From the NCBI GenBank assembly GCA_018268895.1, contig JAFDVP010000001.1:744001-808000 (forward strand): 64,000 nt of DNA, read 5' to 3'. Positions 16,104-24,205 of this stretch are shown here, one piece after another; within the stretch, counting starts at the first letter, position 1; the number at the start of each line of letters is the position of its first letter. Made by a program: the position numbers and the translations under genes. The DNA comes from Acidobacteriota bacterium (GTDB lineage: Bacteria > Acidobacteriota > Terriglobia > Terriglobales > Acidobacteriaceae). The notes beneath the pieces are model-generated. The model did no database searches. It worked only from the letters and a program-made list of their open reading frames with translations, and was not told the DNA's origin.

Positions 16104-17351
16104 ATGAGAGGTGAAGGGACGGCGATGTTGGAGCAGGGGGTGCTGGATGGAGCGTCGGTGCGGACGGTGGTGCTGGCGAGTGCGGATGCGGCGCTGCGGC
16201 AGCGGCTGCGGAGCTCGTTGACGGACTTGCGCTGGGAGGTATTCGAGGCCGCGGGCGGAGCGGAGGCGATCGCGCGGCTGGAGGCGGTGCGTCCCGAGGC
16301 GCTGTTGATGGATAGCTGGCTGCCGGACCTGGAGGCGAGTGAGTTTGCCGGGCAGATACGGATGATGTATCCGGCGGTGGAGCTGATGGGGATCGATGGA
16401 GGAATGGAAGGGAGCGCGCGGAGTCCGCGGCGGAACGAGCTGCTGCATGCTTTGCGTGAGGCGCAGGGCGCAGCGATGGCGGACACTGCGGTGTGGAAGG
16501 CTGCTCCGGTTGCCGTGCCTTCGGTGGCGCATCGCAGGCCTGTTGTAGATGCTGTCGAGAGGAGCGCGGCAACTTCGGTCGAGGCAGTGCAGTTGCTCCC
16601 GGGGATGGTGGGTGCGAGCGAGCTGATGCGTGAGCTTGCGGACCTGATCAAGCTGGTGGCGCCGCGCTCGACGACGGTGCTGATCGAGGGTGAGACGGGG
16701 ACGGGCAAGGAGGTTGTTGCGAAGGCCGTGCACAAGCTGAGTGAGCGGGTAGGCAAGCCGTTTGTGGTGCTGAACTGCGCGGCGATCCCCGAGGCGCTGC
16801 TGGAGGCAGAGCTGTTTGGCCACGCGCGCGGAGCATTCACCGGTGCGGTGCAGTCGCGGACTGGACGCATTGAGGCGGCGCACGGAGGCACACTGTTCCT
16901 GGACGAGATCGGCGAGATGCCGCTGGCGTTGCAGGCGAAGATGCTGCGCTTTCTGGAGTACGGCGAGTTGCAGCGCGTGGGGGATAACGAGACGATGCGC
17001 GTTAACGTGCGCGTGATAGCAGCGACGCATCAACCGCTTGAGCAGAGAGCCGAGGAGAAGAGCTTCCGGCTGGACCTGTACCACCGGCTGGCGGTCTTTC
17101 CGGTGGAGGTCCCGGCGCTTCGTGCGCGCATGGACGATATGGCGCTACTGACTGAGCACATTCTTACGACGCTGGGGCAGAAGGCCCCTCGCAAGAGGAT
17201 GAGCGATGCCGCGCTGGCGCGATTGCAGGAGCATCACTGGCCGGGAAATGTGCGCGAGCTGATGCATGTGCTGGAGCGCGCGGTGATTCTTGCGGGCGAA
17301 CGTCCGGAGATCGGGGCCGAGGAGATACGGTATCGGCGGGCGACGCGGTAG
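16104..17351 (+). CDS. Sigma-54 AAA+ activator with degenerate receiver and no DNA-binding domain
   Basis: A 415-residue NtrC-family ATPase that remodels sigma-54 polymerase. The N-terminal receiver-like part keeps Asp70 (LLMDSW) but its acidic pocket is ASAD and the conserved Lys is missing, so it may not be phosphorylated. The AAA+ core is intact: Walker A GETGTGKE (196-203), the sigma-54 contact loop GAFTGA (243-248), Walker B LFLDE, and WPGNVREL near 380. The protein stops about 30 residues later, without the Fis-type helix-turn-helix. This is the layout of FlgR of Helicobacter, a flagellar activator. Its place directly before flgB suggests it drives the flagellar genes. Confidence 0.9.
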   Translation: MRGEGTAMLEQGVLDGASVRTVVLASADAALRQRLRSSLTDLRWEVFEAAGGAEAIARLEAVRPEALLMDSWLPDLEASEFAGQIRMMYPAVELMGIDGGMEGSARSPRRNELLHALREAQGAAMADTAVWKAAPVAVPSVAHRRPVVDAVERSAATSVEAVQLLPGMVGASELMRELADLIKLVAPRSTTVLIEGETGTGKEVVAKAVHKLSERVGKPFVVLNCAAIPEALLEAELFGHARGAFTGAVQSRTGRIEAAHGGTLFLDEIGEMPLALQAKMLRFLEYGELQRVGDNETMRVNVRVIAATHQPLEQRAEEKSFRLDLYHRLAVFPVEVPALRARMDDMALLTEHILTTLGQKAPRKRMSDAALARLQEHHWPGNVRELMHVLERAVILAGERPEIGAEEIRYRRATR

Positions 17352-17390
17352 GCGGGTTTGCAGGGAATGGCGTTCAGAAAAGGCAAAACC

Positions 17391-17425
17391 AAATACGGGA
17401 TTCTCCGCCTACGGCTCAGAATGAC
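17391..17425 (+). repeat. Dispersed intergenic repeat, copy 4
   Basis: Reads AAATACGGGATTCTCCGCC and continues to GGCTCAGAATGAC, lying between the sigma-54 activator gene and flgB. This is the shortest and cleanest copy. Confidence 0.55.
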
Positions 17426-17460
17426 TACGCAGAAAAATAGAGGTTGTCCAATCGCTTAGA

Positions 17461-17488
17461 GCGCTCTCATTTGAGAGCGCATTTTTTT
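17461..17488 (+). terminator. Rho-independent terminator before flgB
   Basis: Perfect 8-bp stem GCGCTCTC/GAGAGCGC with an ATTT loop, followed by ATTTTTTT. It ends the regulatory operon, and its last T is the first base of the TGG of the flgB promoter, so flgB transcription is insulated from upstream reading. Confidence 0.88.
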
Positions 17489-17504
17489 GGTGCGTTACAT
17501 GCAT
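17488..17504 (+). promoter_or_regulatory. Candidate sigma-54 promoter for the flgB operon
   Basis: TGG-N9-TGCAT with GG at -24 and GC at -12 in the required 10-base spacing. Transcription would begin near 17514, downstream of the first possible ATG (17510) but upstream of the better start at 17528. The neighbour is a sigma-54 activator gene. Confidence 0.65.
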
Positions 17505-17527
17505 AGGAGATGGCGGAGGAGTTTTCT

Positions 17528-17887
17528 ATGCAGGTGACGACGGCTTTGAGCGAGGCGCTGTGGCGCTATCTCGACCTGACCACGGAGCAGATGAAGTTGA
17601 CCGCGGGCAATATGGCCAACGTGGACACTCCTGGCTACAAGACGCAGGGGTTCGATTTCGAGCAGGAGTTTTCGCGGCAGCTTGCGACGGTGGGCGATCA
17701 GGCGTTGCGGCCGGCGGCCTCGCAGGATGTGGACGGCCTGGTGACGCGACCAGATGGCAACAACGTTTCGATGGACCGCGAAGGGATTGAGTTGGCGAAG
17801 TCACAGTTGCGGTTTCGACTGGGCGTGGAGCTGCTCAAGCATGAGTACTCGAATGTGATGAGCGCGATCCACGCTGAGGCGAGGTAA
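17528..17887 (+). CDS. flgB: Flagellar basal-body rod protein FlgB
   Basis: A 119-residue proximal-rod subunit exported by the flagellar type III system and assembled across the periplasm. The conserved N-terminal rod motif is seen in AGNMANVDTPGYK. The C terminus lacks a long tail, as usual for FlgB. I chose the ATG at MQVTT: GGAGGA lies seven bases before it, and the ATG six codons upstream would precede the predicted sigma-54 transcription start. First gene of a long flagellar run; flgC starts three bases after its stop. Confidence 0.93.
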   Translation: MQVTTALSEALWRYLDLTTEQMKLTAGNMANVDTPGYKTQGFDFEQEFSRQLATVGDQALRPAASQDVDGLVTRPDGNNVSMDREGIELAKSQLRFRLGVELLKHEYSNVMSAIHAEAR

Positions 17888-17890
17888 GCG

Positions 17891-18394
17891 ATGAATCTGT
17901 TTGGCGTGATGGACGTGAGTGCTTCGGCGCTGAAGGCGGAGCGGGTACGCGCGGAGGTTGTTGCCGCGAATATGGCGAATGCGGAGACGACGCGAACTGC
18001 CGATGGCGGCCCGTATCAGCGGCACCACGTGGTCTTTGAGGCGGAAGGCGATGGGAGCTTCAGGCAGTCGCTGGTGAGCCACATGGGCGGGCTGGGTGCG
18101 AGCGGCATTGGGTTCGGCGGGATGCGCAGGCTGGGTAAGGCGGTGACGGCAGATACGACGGTCGACGGCGGCGTTGCGGTGACGGGCGTGATCGCCGATG
18201 CGAGCGCGCCGCTGCGCAGGTACGACCCGCAGCATCCTGACGCGGGGCCGGATGGGTATGTGTCGTACCCCGATATCAATCCGCTGACGGAGATGGTGGA
18301 CCTGATGGGGGCTCAGCGATCGTACGGGGCGAATGCGTCGGCGATCCAGGCAGAGAAGAACATGGTGGCTTCGTCGCTGGAGATTCTGAAGTGA
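17891..18394 (+). CDS. flgC: Flagellar basal-body rod protein FlgC
   Basis: A 167-residue proximal-rod subunit. The N-terminal rod signature reads VVAANMANAETTRT, and the C-terminal FlgC helix follows after VSYPDINPLTEMVDLMGAQRSY, with the family-typical N-x-x-x-x-Q-A-E motif near the end. The protein is somewhat longer than enterobacterial FlgC (about 135 residues), with the extra length in the middle. The order flgB-flgC-fliE is the standard one. Confidence 0.94.
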   Translation: MNLFGVMDVSASALKAERVRAEVVAANMANAETTRTADGGPYQRHHVVFEAEGDGSFRQSLVSHMGGLGASGIGFGGMRRLGKAVTADTTVDGGVAVTGVIADASAPLRRYDPQHPDAGPDGYVSYPDINPLTEMVDLMGAQRSYGANASAIQAEKNMVASSLEILK

Positions 18395-18419
18395 CGCAGC
18401 AAGAACAGGAGAGAGTGCG

Positions 18420-18743
18420 ATGAGTGGAGCGGGAGTGTTTACGAGTGTGGCTTCGCAGGCCAGTTCGGTCTTCAGCGGAGCGGCGAAGGGCGTGGGGGTG
18501 CAGAACGCGGAGCCGCAGGCAGCGACGCCGTTTTCCGGGATGCTGAAGACGATGGTGGAGCAGACGAACGAGCTCGATCGCAAGGCATCGGAGACGGTGA
18601 CTGGCTTGCTAAACGGTAAGGGCGTGGAGATTCACGACGCCATGATTGCGACGCAGAAGGCGGACATGGCGTTTGAGCTGTCATTGCAGGTGAGGAACAA
18701 GGCAGTGGCTGCCTACCAGCAGATGATGGGAATGCAGTTTTAG
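18420..18743 (+). CDS. fliE: Flagellar hook-basal body protein FliE
   Basis: A 107-residue adaptor that joins the MS ring to the rod. The second half carries the family pattern: MLKTMVEQTNELDRKASE, then VEIHDAMIATQKADMAFE and the C-terminal VRNKAVAAYQQMMGMQF. The first 35 residues are a variable Ala/Gly/Val-rich lead. A ribosome site (CAGGAGAG) precedes the ATG. Confidence 0.94.
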   Translation: MSGAGVFTSVASQASSVFSGAAKGVGVQNAEPQAATPFSGMLKTMVEQTNELDRKASETVTGLLNGKGVEIHDAMIATQKADMAFELSLQVRNKAVAAYQQMMGMQF

Positions 18744-18761
18744 GGTTGCGGAGCGAGGCAG

Positions 18762-20561
18762 ATGGCTGAGGCGGAACAGCAGCAGCAGGGAACGGGGCTG
18801 GAGCGGGTGGAGAGACCGGGCACAACATCGGCGAATGCGGGAGCGGCGGGCAGGGTGCTCGATGCTGTCGTAAGTATGCGCGAGCGCCTGATGGCGCTGC
18901 CCGCAAGCAGGCGGACGTGGCTGTTGGCCTCGGCTGCTTTTGTGGCTGCGATGGCTGCGGCAATGGCGTGGTATGCAGGGCGGACGGACTGGAAGCCGTT
19001 GTTCAGCGGGCTGGATGGAAAGGATGTGCAACAGGTCTCGCAGGAGTTGGCGGCAGCGGGGATTCAATACCGCATGACAGCGGACGGAGCTGGCATCGAG
19101 GTTCCAGCGGAATCGGTTGACAAGGGGCGGATGGAGGTTGCGACGAAGGGCATGCCGCAGACCGGCAGGCTGGGCTTTGAGCTGTTCGACAAACCGAATT
19201 GGGTGGGAAGCGAGTTCGACGAGAAGGTGAACTATCAGCGCGCGCTCGAGGGCGAGCTGGAGCACACGATTGCATCGCTCGGCGCGGTACGGTCGGCGCG
19301 TGTTCACCTGGTGTTGCCGCAGCAGTCGCTGTTTACGTCGGAGGAGCGCGCGGCGAAGGCCTCGGTCGTGTTGAAGCTGAAGCGTTCGTCGTTGAGTGAA
19401 GAGCAGGTAGAGGTGATTCGCAGCCTGGTGGCTGGTGCAGTGGACAACCTGAGCGCGGAGAACGTTGCGCTGGTGGATGCGGACGGAAGGGCGAACTTCA
19501 GGTCGCGATCGAAGAACGGGACGGAAGCCGACGCGGAGCAGGCGATGGAGTCGAAGCTGGTGGCGATGCTGGAGCCGCTGGCTGGACGCGACAACGTGCG
19601 CGCGACGGTGAATGTGAGTTATGACGACGGCACGGAGGTGCGGACGGACGAAGTCTATGATCCGAACCAGTCGGCGACGCTGAGTATGCAAAAGAGCGAA
19701 CAGACGCAGACGCCGCCGGTGAAGGCGACGGGGGTTCCGGGGACGGCGAGCAACTCTCCGGCAGGCGCGCCGGTGGGAGCGGTGCAGGGATCGGCAGCGG
19801 CAGCGGCGCCGGGAACTCCTCCGCTGCTGCAGAAGGAGGCGCTGCCGGTGTATCCACAGCAGGGGTATGGCGCGGGGCAGAGCATTCGCGAGGAGACCGG
19901 GACGTTTGGCGTGAGCAAGCATGTTGTTCACACGGAGCAGGCCCCTGGGCGCGTGCGCCGTGTGACGGCGGCTGTGGTGGTGAACGATCGCGCGAACGTC
20001 GAGGGCGCGGGCAAGGCGGAGCACACGGTTTGGAAGGCGCGCTCGGCAGACGAGATGCGAAGGCTGGAGCAGTTGGCGCAGGCGGCGGTGGGGTACGATA
20101 CGAAGCGCGGCGACCAGGTAGTGGTCGAGAACGTCAGCTTCAGCTCGAATGCGCCAGAGGCAAAGCCGCCTCTGATGGAACAGTTGACCGAACAGGCGCG
20201 AGCGTTGGCACGTACACAGCCCGGGCTCGCGCGCACTCTAGTCATTGGGGCGCTGGGTCTTTTGCTGGTGCTGTTTGTGCTGCGCCCGATTGCGCGGCAA
20301 GTAACGGCGACGCTCGCCGAGCCGAGGTCTCTGAGTGCTGGCACGGAGTTGCCTGCGCTGATATCGGGGCCCGTGGAGCCGGAGATGATCGAACCGTCCG
20401 CTCCCATCGCCGCGAGTCTTCCTGAGATGAAACGGACGAAGGAACAGATGCAGCATCGCGGTATCTATGAGCAGGTTGCGGAGCATATACGGCGTGAACC
20501 AGGCCAGAGCACGCGGCTGTTGGAGGCGTGGATCGGTTCGGGTGAGGAGATGGAAGCATGA
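18762..20561 (+). CDS. fliF: Flagellar MS-ring protein FliF
   Basis: A 599-residue MS-ring protein, the base on which rod, switch and export gate assemble. Two membrane segments lie at about residues 48-70 and 488-510, enclosing a large periplasmic part with the YscJ/FliF ring-building motifs (KPLFSGLDGKD, ARVHLVLPQQSLF). The stretch from about residue 300 to 385 is Ala, Gly and Pro rich and low in complexity. The cytoplasmic end YEQVAEHIRREPGQSTRLL is the part that holds FliG. Its stop overlaps the fliG start region by four bases. Confidence 0.95.
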   Translation: MAEAEQQQQGTGLERVERPGTTSANAGAAGRVLDAVVSMRERLMALPASRRTWLLASAAFVAAMAAAMAWYAGRTDWKPLFSGLDGKDVQQVSQELAAAGIQYRMTADGAGIEVPAESVDKGRMEVATKGMPQTGRLGFELFDKPNWVGSEFDEKVNYQRALEGELEHTIASLGAVRSARVHLVLPQQSLFTSEERAAKASVVLKLKRSSLSEEQVEVIRSLVAGAVDNLSAENVALVDADGRANFRSRSKNGTEADAEQAMESKLVAMLEPLAGRDNVRATVNVSYDDGTEVRTDEVYDPNQSATLSMQKSEQTQTPPVKATGVPGTASNSPAGAPVGAVQGSAAAAAPGTPPLLQKEALPVYPQQGYGAGQSIREETGTFGVSKHVVHTEQAPGRVRRVTAAVVVNDRANVEGAGKAEHTVWKARSADEMRRLEQLAQAAVGYDTKRGDQVVVENVSFSSNAPEAKPPLMEQLTEQARALARTQPGLARTLVIGALGLLLVLFVLRPIARQVTATLAEPRSLSAGTELPALISGPVEPEMIEPSAPIAASLPEMKRTKEQMQHRGIYEQVAEHIRREPGQSTRLLEAWIGSGEEMEA

Positions 20562-21643
20562 TGATGGCAGAGACGGCAACGGCACAAAATATACAGCGCA
20601 TGCCGCTGCTTCTTCCTGAAGAAGCGTGTTTCGTGCCTGCGGACATGCCGGGATTGCGCAAGGCGGCGATCCTGCTGGTTGCGTTGGGTGATGAATTGGC
20701 GAAGACGCTGTTTCAAAGCCTGTCGGAGAACGACGTGCACCGCGTCACCGAGGAGATCACCCGCCTGGGCGAGATACCGGCACAGCAGTTGACGCAGGTG
20801 ATGACGGAGTTCTATGGACTGCTGGAGACGCAGACGTACATGGTGCGCGGTGGTCCGGAGTATGCTCTGCGCGTGCTGACGGAGGCATTTGGCGCAAGCA
20901 AGGCTGAAGGCATGCTGGCCCAGGTGAAGCGGATACGCGAGCGCTCGAACGGCAACATGGCGGTGTTGCAGCGGATGGACCCGCAGCAGTTGAGCAAGTT
21001 CCTGGAGACGGAACATCCGCAGACGATTGCGCTGGTGCTGGCGCATGTGGACGCCAAGCGCGGCTCCATGATCCTGATGCAGCTTGAGCCGGCGCTTCGC
21101 GTGGATGTGGTGAAACGGCTCGCGGAGATGCGGCAGTTCTCATCGGAGATGGCACAGAAGGTTGCCTTTGTACTACACCGCAGGCTGGAGGGAGTGGGCA
21201 CGGGCGGACGGAAGTCGTACTCGGGCTTCAAGGCCGTCGCCGAGTTGCTGAACCGGATCGACCAGATGGCGAGCAAGGGAATCCTTGAAGAGATTGAACA
21301 GCAGGAGCCGCAGCTTGCTATTGGAATCAGAAATCTGATGTTCACCTTTGAGGACCTGCTGACTGTGCCTGCAGAGAGCATTCGCGAGTTTGTGGCCGCC
21401 GCAGACAAACGCACGTTGGCGATGGCATTGAAGGGTGGCCGAGAAAACCTGAAGGCCCACCTGTTCAAGGCGATGAGTTCGCGTGCTGTGGAGATGTTGA
21501 AGGAAGACATGGAGGTTATGGGGCCGGTCAGGATGAAAGACGTTGGCCTGGCGCAGCAGGAGCTGCTCGCGTTGGCGCGTCAGCTTGAGGCCGAGGGCAA
21601 GATGATGTTGAAGATGGGGGCCGACGATGATCTCGCCGTATGA
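20558..21643 (+). CDS. fliG: Flagellar motor switch protein FliG
   Basis: A 361-residue rotor protein that meets the stator and sets torque and direction. The N-terminal FliF-binding part begins at GLRKAAILLVALGDELA; the middle domain has the EHPQT motif (FLETEHPQTIALVLAHV). The C-terminal torque helix region VRMKDVGLAQQELLALAR is preceded by the charged segment where stator contacts form. The gene opens with three consecutive ATG codons overlapping the fliF stop; any could be used. fliH starts inside its last 17 bases. Confidence 0.95.
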   Translation: MMMAETATAQNIQRMPLLLPEEACFVPADMPGLRKAAILLVALGDELAKTLFQSLSENDVHRVTEEITRLGEIPAQQLTQVMTEFYGLLETQTYMVRGGPEYALRVLTEAFGASKAEGMLAQVKRIRERSNGNMAVLQRMDPQQLSKFLETEHPQTIALVLAHVDAKRGSMILMQLEPALRVDVVKRLAEMRQFSSEMAQKVAFVLHRRLEGVGTGGRKSYSGFKAVAELLNRIDQMASKGILEEIEQQEPQLAIGIRNLMFTFEDLLTVPAESIREFVAAADKRTLAMALKGGRENLKAHLFKAMSSRAVEMLKEDMEVMGPVRMKDVGLAQQELLALARQLEAEGKMMLKMGADDDLAV

Positions 21644-22325
21644 CGCCGCGCAGACGATGGAGAAGCCGGAAGAGCGGGTTGTTGCGCCGCTGGAGTTTCA
21701 CGAGCTTAGGGCAATAGAGGAGATGGTCGAAGCCGCGCAATGGGTGGATTCCGACCAACGCTGGAGGGAGCAGATAGCTTCGCTTGAGGCCAAGCTGGTC
21801 CTGGAAAAAGGGAGCGCCAGAGTGCTAGTTGAAGAGGCCAGGCGCGAAGCTCAAGTGCGCACGCGTGAAGAGATCTTCTCCGAGATGGAGAAACGCATCG
21901 ATGAGGAACGATCGAGGATTGCGGGTGTTGTGCGGGAGTTTGGCCGCGAACGCGAGAGGTACTTTGTAGAGGTTGAGGATGAGGTTGCAGGTCTGGCGCT
22001 CGCGATTGCGCGCCGGGTGATTCATCGCGAGGCATCACTGGATCCGCTATTGCTGCGCGCAGCGGTGCGAGTGGCCCTGGATAAAGTTGCAGGCGAGAGC
22101 AACGTGACGCTTCGCGTGGCTGAGGGAAGGGGGCAGCGTTGGCGCGATGCGTTAGCGACAGAGCGAGGCGACGTGGCGGTTGCGATTGTCGAAGGCAGCG
22201 AACTTCAAGTGGAAGAGTTGGTGCTGGAAACCAGCGTGGGGCGCGTAGATCTCGGTGTGAACGCACAGTTGAAGGAGATTGAACGAGGCTTCTTCGACCT
22301 GCTGAAGAAACGGCCGACGCTATGA
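21627..22325 (+). CDS. fliH: Flagellar export regulator FliH
   Basis: A 232-residue stator-like subunit of the export ATPase complex that binds FliI and holds it at the C ring. Residues about 55-120 are a charged coiled coil rich in Glu, Arg and Ala; the C-terminal domain, with AIARRVIHREASLDPLLLRAAV and a later VDLGVNAQLKEIERGFFDLL, matches FliH/HrpE. It overlaps fliG by 17 bases and fliI by four (ATGA). Confidence 0.88.
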   Translation: MISPYDAAQTMEKPEERVVAPLEFHELRAIEEMVEAAQWVDSDQRWREQIASLEAKLVLEKGSARVLVEEARREAQVRTREEIFSEMEKRIDEERSRIAGVVREFGRERERYFVEVEDEVAGLALAIARRVIHREASLDPLLLRAAVRVALDKVAGESNVTLRVAEGRGQRWRDALATERGDVAVAIVEGSELQVEELVLETSVGRVDLGVNAQLKEIERGFFDLLKKRPTL

Positions 22326-23653
22326 GCGGGACCCCGTGGCAGGTGCGGCCGAAGCTGCTTGCTCCTTACTTCGAGCGCCTGGAAAGAAGACCGGCATGGA
22401 GATGGAGCGGACGCGTGACCGAGGCCAATGGGCTTGCCGTTGAGTCGGAAGGGCCGCTTTGTTGTGTCGGCGAGAGTTGTGAAATTGTTGGCGCAGATGG
22501 CGGGCCGCACGAGGCAGAGGTGATCGGCTTTCGCGGGCGGCATGTGTTGACGATGCCATTGAACTCTACGCGCGGAATCAGCTATGGCGATGTGTTGGAG
22601 GCGACAGGCCTGGCACCATCGATTGCCGTTGGCGAGCAGATGGAGGGGAGAATTCTGAGCGCGACGGGCGCTCCTCTTGATAGCGACGCTCCACATCGAG
22701 CGACAGAGGCGTGGCCGCTTGATGGTGGGGTCCCTCATCCGATGAAGCGGCTTCCTATCCGCGAAGTGCTGGGCACAGGTATTCGTGCAATCGATGGCCT
22801 TCTGACGGTAGGCCGGGGACAGAGAGTTGGGATCTTCGGCGGCTCTGGTGTTGGGAAGAGCACGCTGATTGGCATGATGACGCGCAATACCCAGGCGGAC
22901 CTGACGGTGGTGGCCCTGGTCGGTGAACGAGGCCGCGAGGTGCGGGAGTTTGTGGAAGACTCGCTGGGCGAAGAGGGGTTGCGCCGGTCGGTGGTTGTGG
23001 TGTCGACGTCAGACCAGAGTCCCTTGCTGCGAATGCGTGCGGCGCAATCGGCGACGTCGATAGCAGAGTTCTATGCGTCCAAAGGACGGCATGTGCTGCT
23101 GGTACTGGATTCGTTGACGCGCTATGCGATGGCGGCGCGTGAGGTTGGCCTGGCTGCTGGAGAGCCGCCGACCAACAAGGGATACACTCCGTCTGTCTTT
23201 ACGCGACTGGCGAAGCTGGTGGAGCGGACGGGTAACTTTGAGCGGGGAAGCATCACTGCGTTCTATACAGTGCTGATGGAAGGAGACGACCAGCACGACC
23301 CGGTGGTGGATTCTGTGCGCTCGTTTGTAGACGGACATATTGTGCTGTCACGGGCGCTGGCCGCCGCGGGAAGGTATCCGCCGATCGATGTGCTGGATTC
23401 ATTGAGCAGGCTGATGCCTGCTGTGACTGCAAAAAACCATTTGGCGCGGGCTTCACTGGTACGCGGGTTATTGGCTTCCTACGCGCGCTCTGAAGACTTG
23501 ATGCGGATTGGGGCCTATAAGCACGGTACAGACGCAGAGCTCGACCGTGCAATACGTGCCATGCCGTCGCTTCACCGGTTTCTGGAGCAGGGGAGCGGTG
23601 AGGTGATGACTCTCGACGAGTCGATCGAACATCTGTGTTCGATGGAGTTGTAG
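22322..23653 (+). CDS. fliI: Flagellum-specific export ATPase FliI
   Basis: A 443-residue ATPase related to F1-beta that energises unloading of export substrates. The P loop is GGSGVGKST (173-181), followed by VVALVGERGREVREF and the Walker B strand HVLLVLDSLTRYAMAAREVGL. The export-ATPase marker GEPPTNKGYTPSVF comes next. The C-terminal helical domain is complete. It is the family's normal length. fliJ starts two bases after its stop. Confidence 0.96.
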   Translation: MSGTPWQVRPKLLAPYFERLERRPAWRWSGRVTEANGLAVESEGPLCCVGESCEIVGADGGPHEAEVIGFRGRHVLTMPLNSTRGISYGDVLEATGLAPSIAVGEQMEGRILSATGAPLDSDAPHRATEAWPLDGGVPHPMKRLPIREVLGTGIRAIDGLLTVGRGQRVGIFGGSGVGKSTLIGMMTRNTQADLTVVALVGERGREVREFVEDSLGEEGLRRSVVVVSTSDQSPLLRMRAAQSATSIAEFYASKGRHVLLVLDSLTRYAMAAREVGLAAGEPPTNKGYTPSVFTRLAKLVERTGNFERGSITAFYTVLMEGDDQHDPVVDSVRSFVDGHIVLSRALAAAGRYPPIDVLDSLSRLMPAVTAKNHLARASLVRGLLASYARSEDLMRIGAYKHGTDAELDRAIRAMPSLHRFLEQGSGEVMTLDESIEHLCSMEL

Positions 23654-23655
23654 CG

Positions 23656-24120
23656 ATGCACGACCGGCTAAAGGCGATGCGTCGTGTACAGCGCGTCCAT
23701 GAATTGATCGAAGAGATGCACAAAGCCGAGCTGCTGCGTGTTGTCGCCGAGGTTCAAGAGACGAAGCGTGCGATTGGGCGTCAACGAGCGATTGCGCAAT
23801 CGGCAGCGATGGAGTGGCGCAATGCGTTGGGCGGCGGCGATGGATTGGTGGCGTCCTTCTCGGTAGTGCGGCGAACGGCAGCGCGCGGACACGAATTGCG
23901 GCTGGTCCCGCTGTTGAGAGAGAAGGAGCGGCGAAGCGAAGAGTCGCGGCAGAGGTATTTTGACAGCAGACAGTGGACCGAAAAGACGAAACGGTTGAGC
24001 GAAAAAGTCGAAGACGACCTGGAAGCCTTGGAGGAGAAGCGACTCCAAAGGGAGGCCGATGAACGATTTCTCGCACGAAGACGATGGATCCAATTGAAGA
24101 GCGACGCCGATAAAAGGTAA
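23656..24120 (+). CDS. fliJ: Flagellar export chaperone FliJ (coiled coil)
   Basis: A 154-residue, highly charged protein predicted to form one long helical hairpin, as FliJ does when it inserts into the FliI hexamer like a gamma subunit. Helical heptads run through MHKAELLRVVAEVQETKRAIGR and again through EKTKRLSEKVEDDLEALEEKR. Sequence identity within this family is low, so the call rests on length, coiled-coil character and position right after fliI. The ATG overlaps no gene and lies two bases past the fliI stop. Confidence 0.8.
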   Translation: MHDRLKAMRRVQRVHELIEEMHKAELLRVVAEVQETKRAIGRQRAIAQSAAMEWRNALGGGDGLVASFSVVRRTAARGHELRLVPLLREKERRSEESRQRYFDSRQWTEKTKRLSEKVEDDLEALEEKRLQREADERFLARRRWIQLKSDADKR

Positions 24121-24149
24121 GTGTTGCCTAATGCAATTCGAAAGATATT

Positions 24150-24166
24150 TGGCTGGCGAAGTGCAG
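24150..24166 (+). promoter_or_regulatory. Candidate sigma-54 promoter for the fliK-like gene
   Basis: TGGCTGGCG followed by AAGTGCAG: TGG-N9-TGCA with the 10-base GG-to-GC spacing. The predicted start is near 24176, 30 bases before the ATG, in the first real gap (85 bases) of the flagellar run. Confidence 0.55.
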
Positions 24167-24205
24167 TGCTGCCGATGAGATGCATGTACATGGAGAGAGC
24201 GGCGA

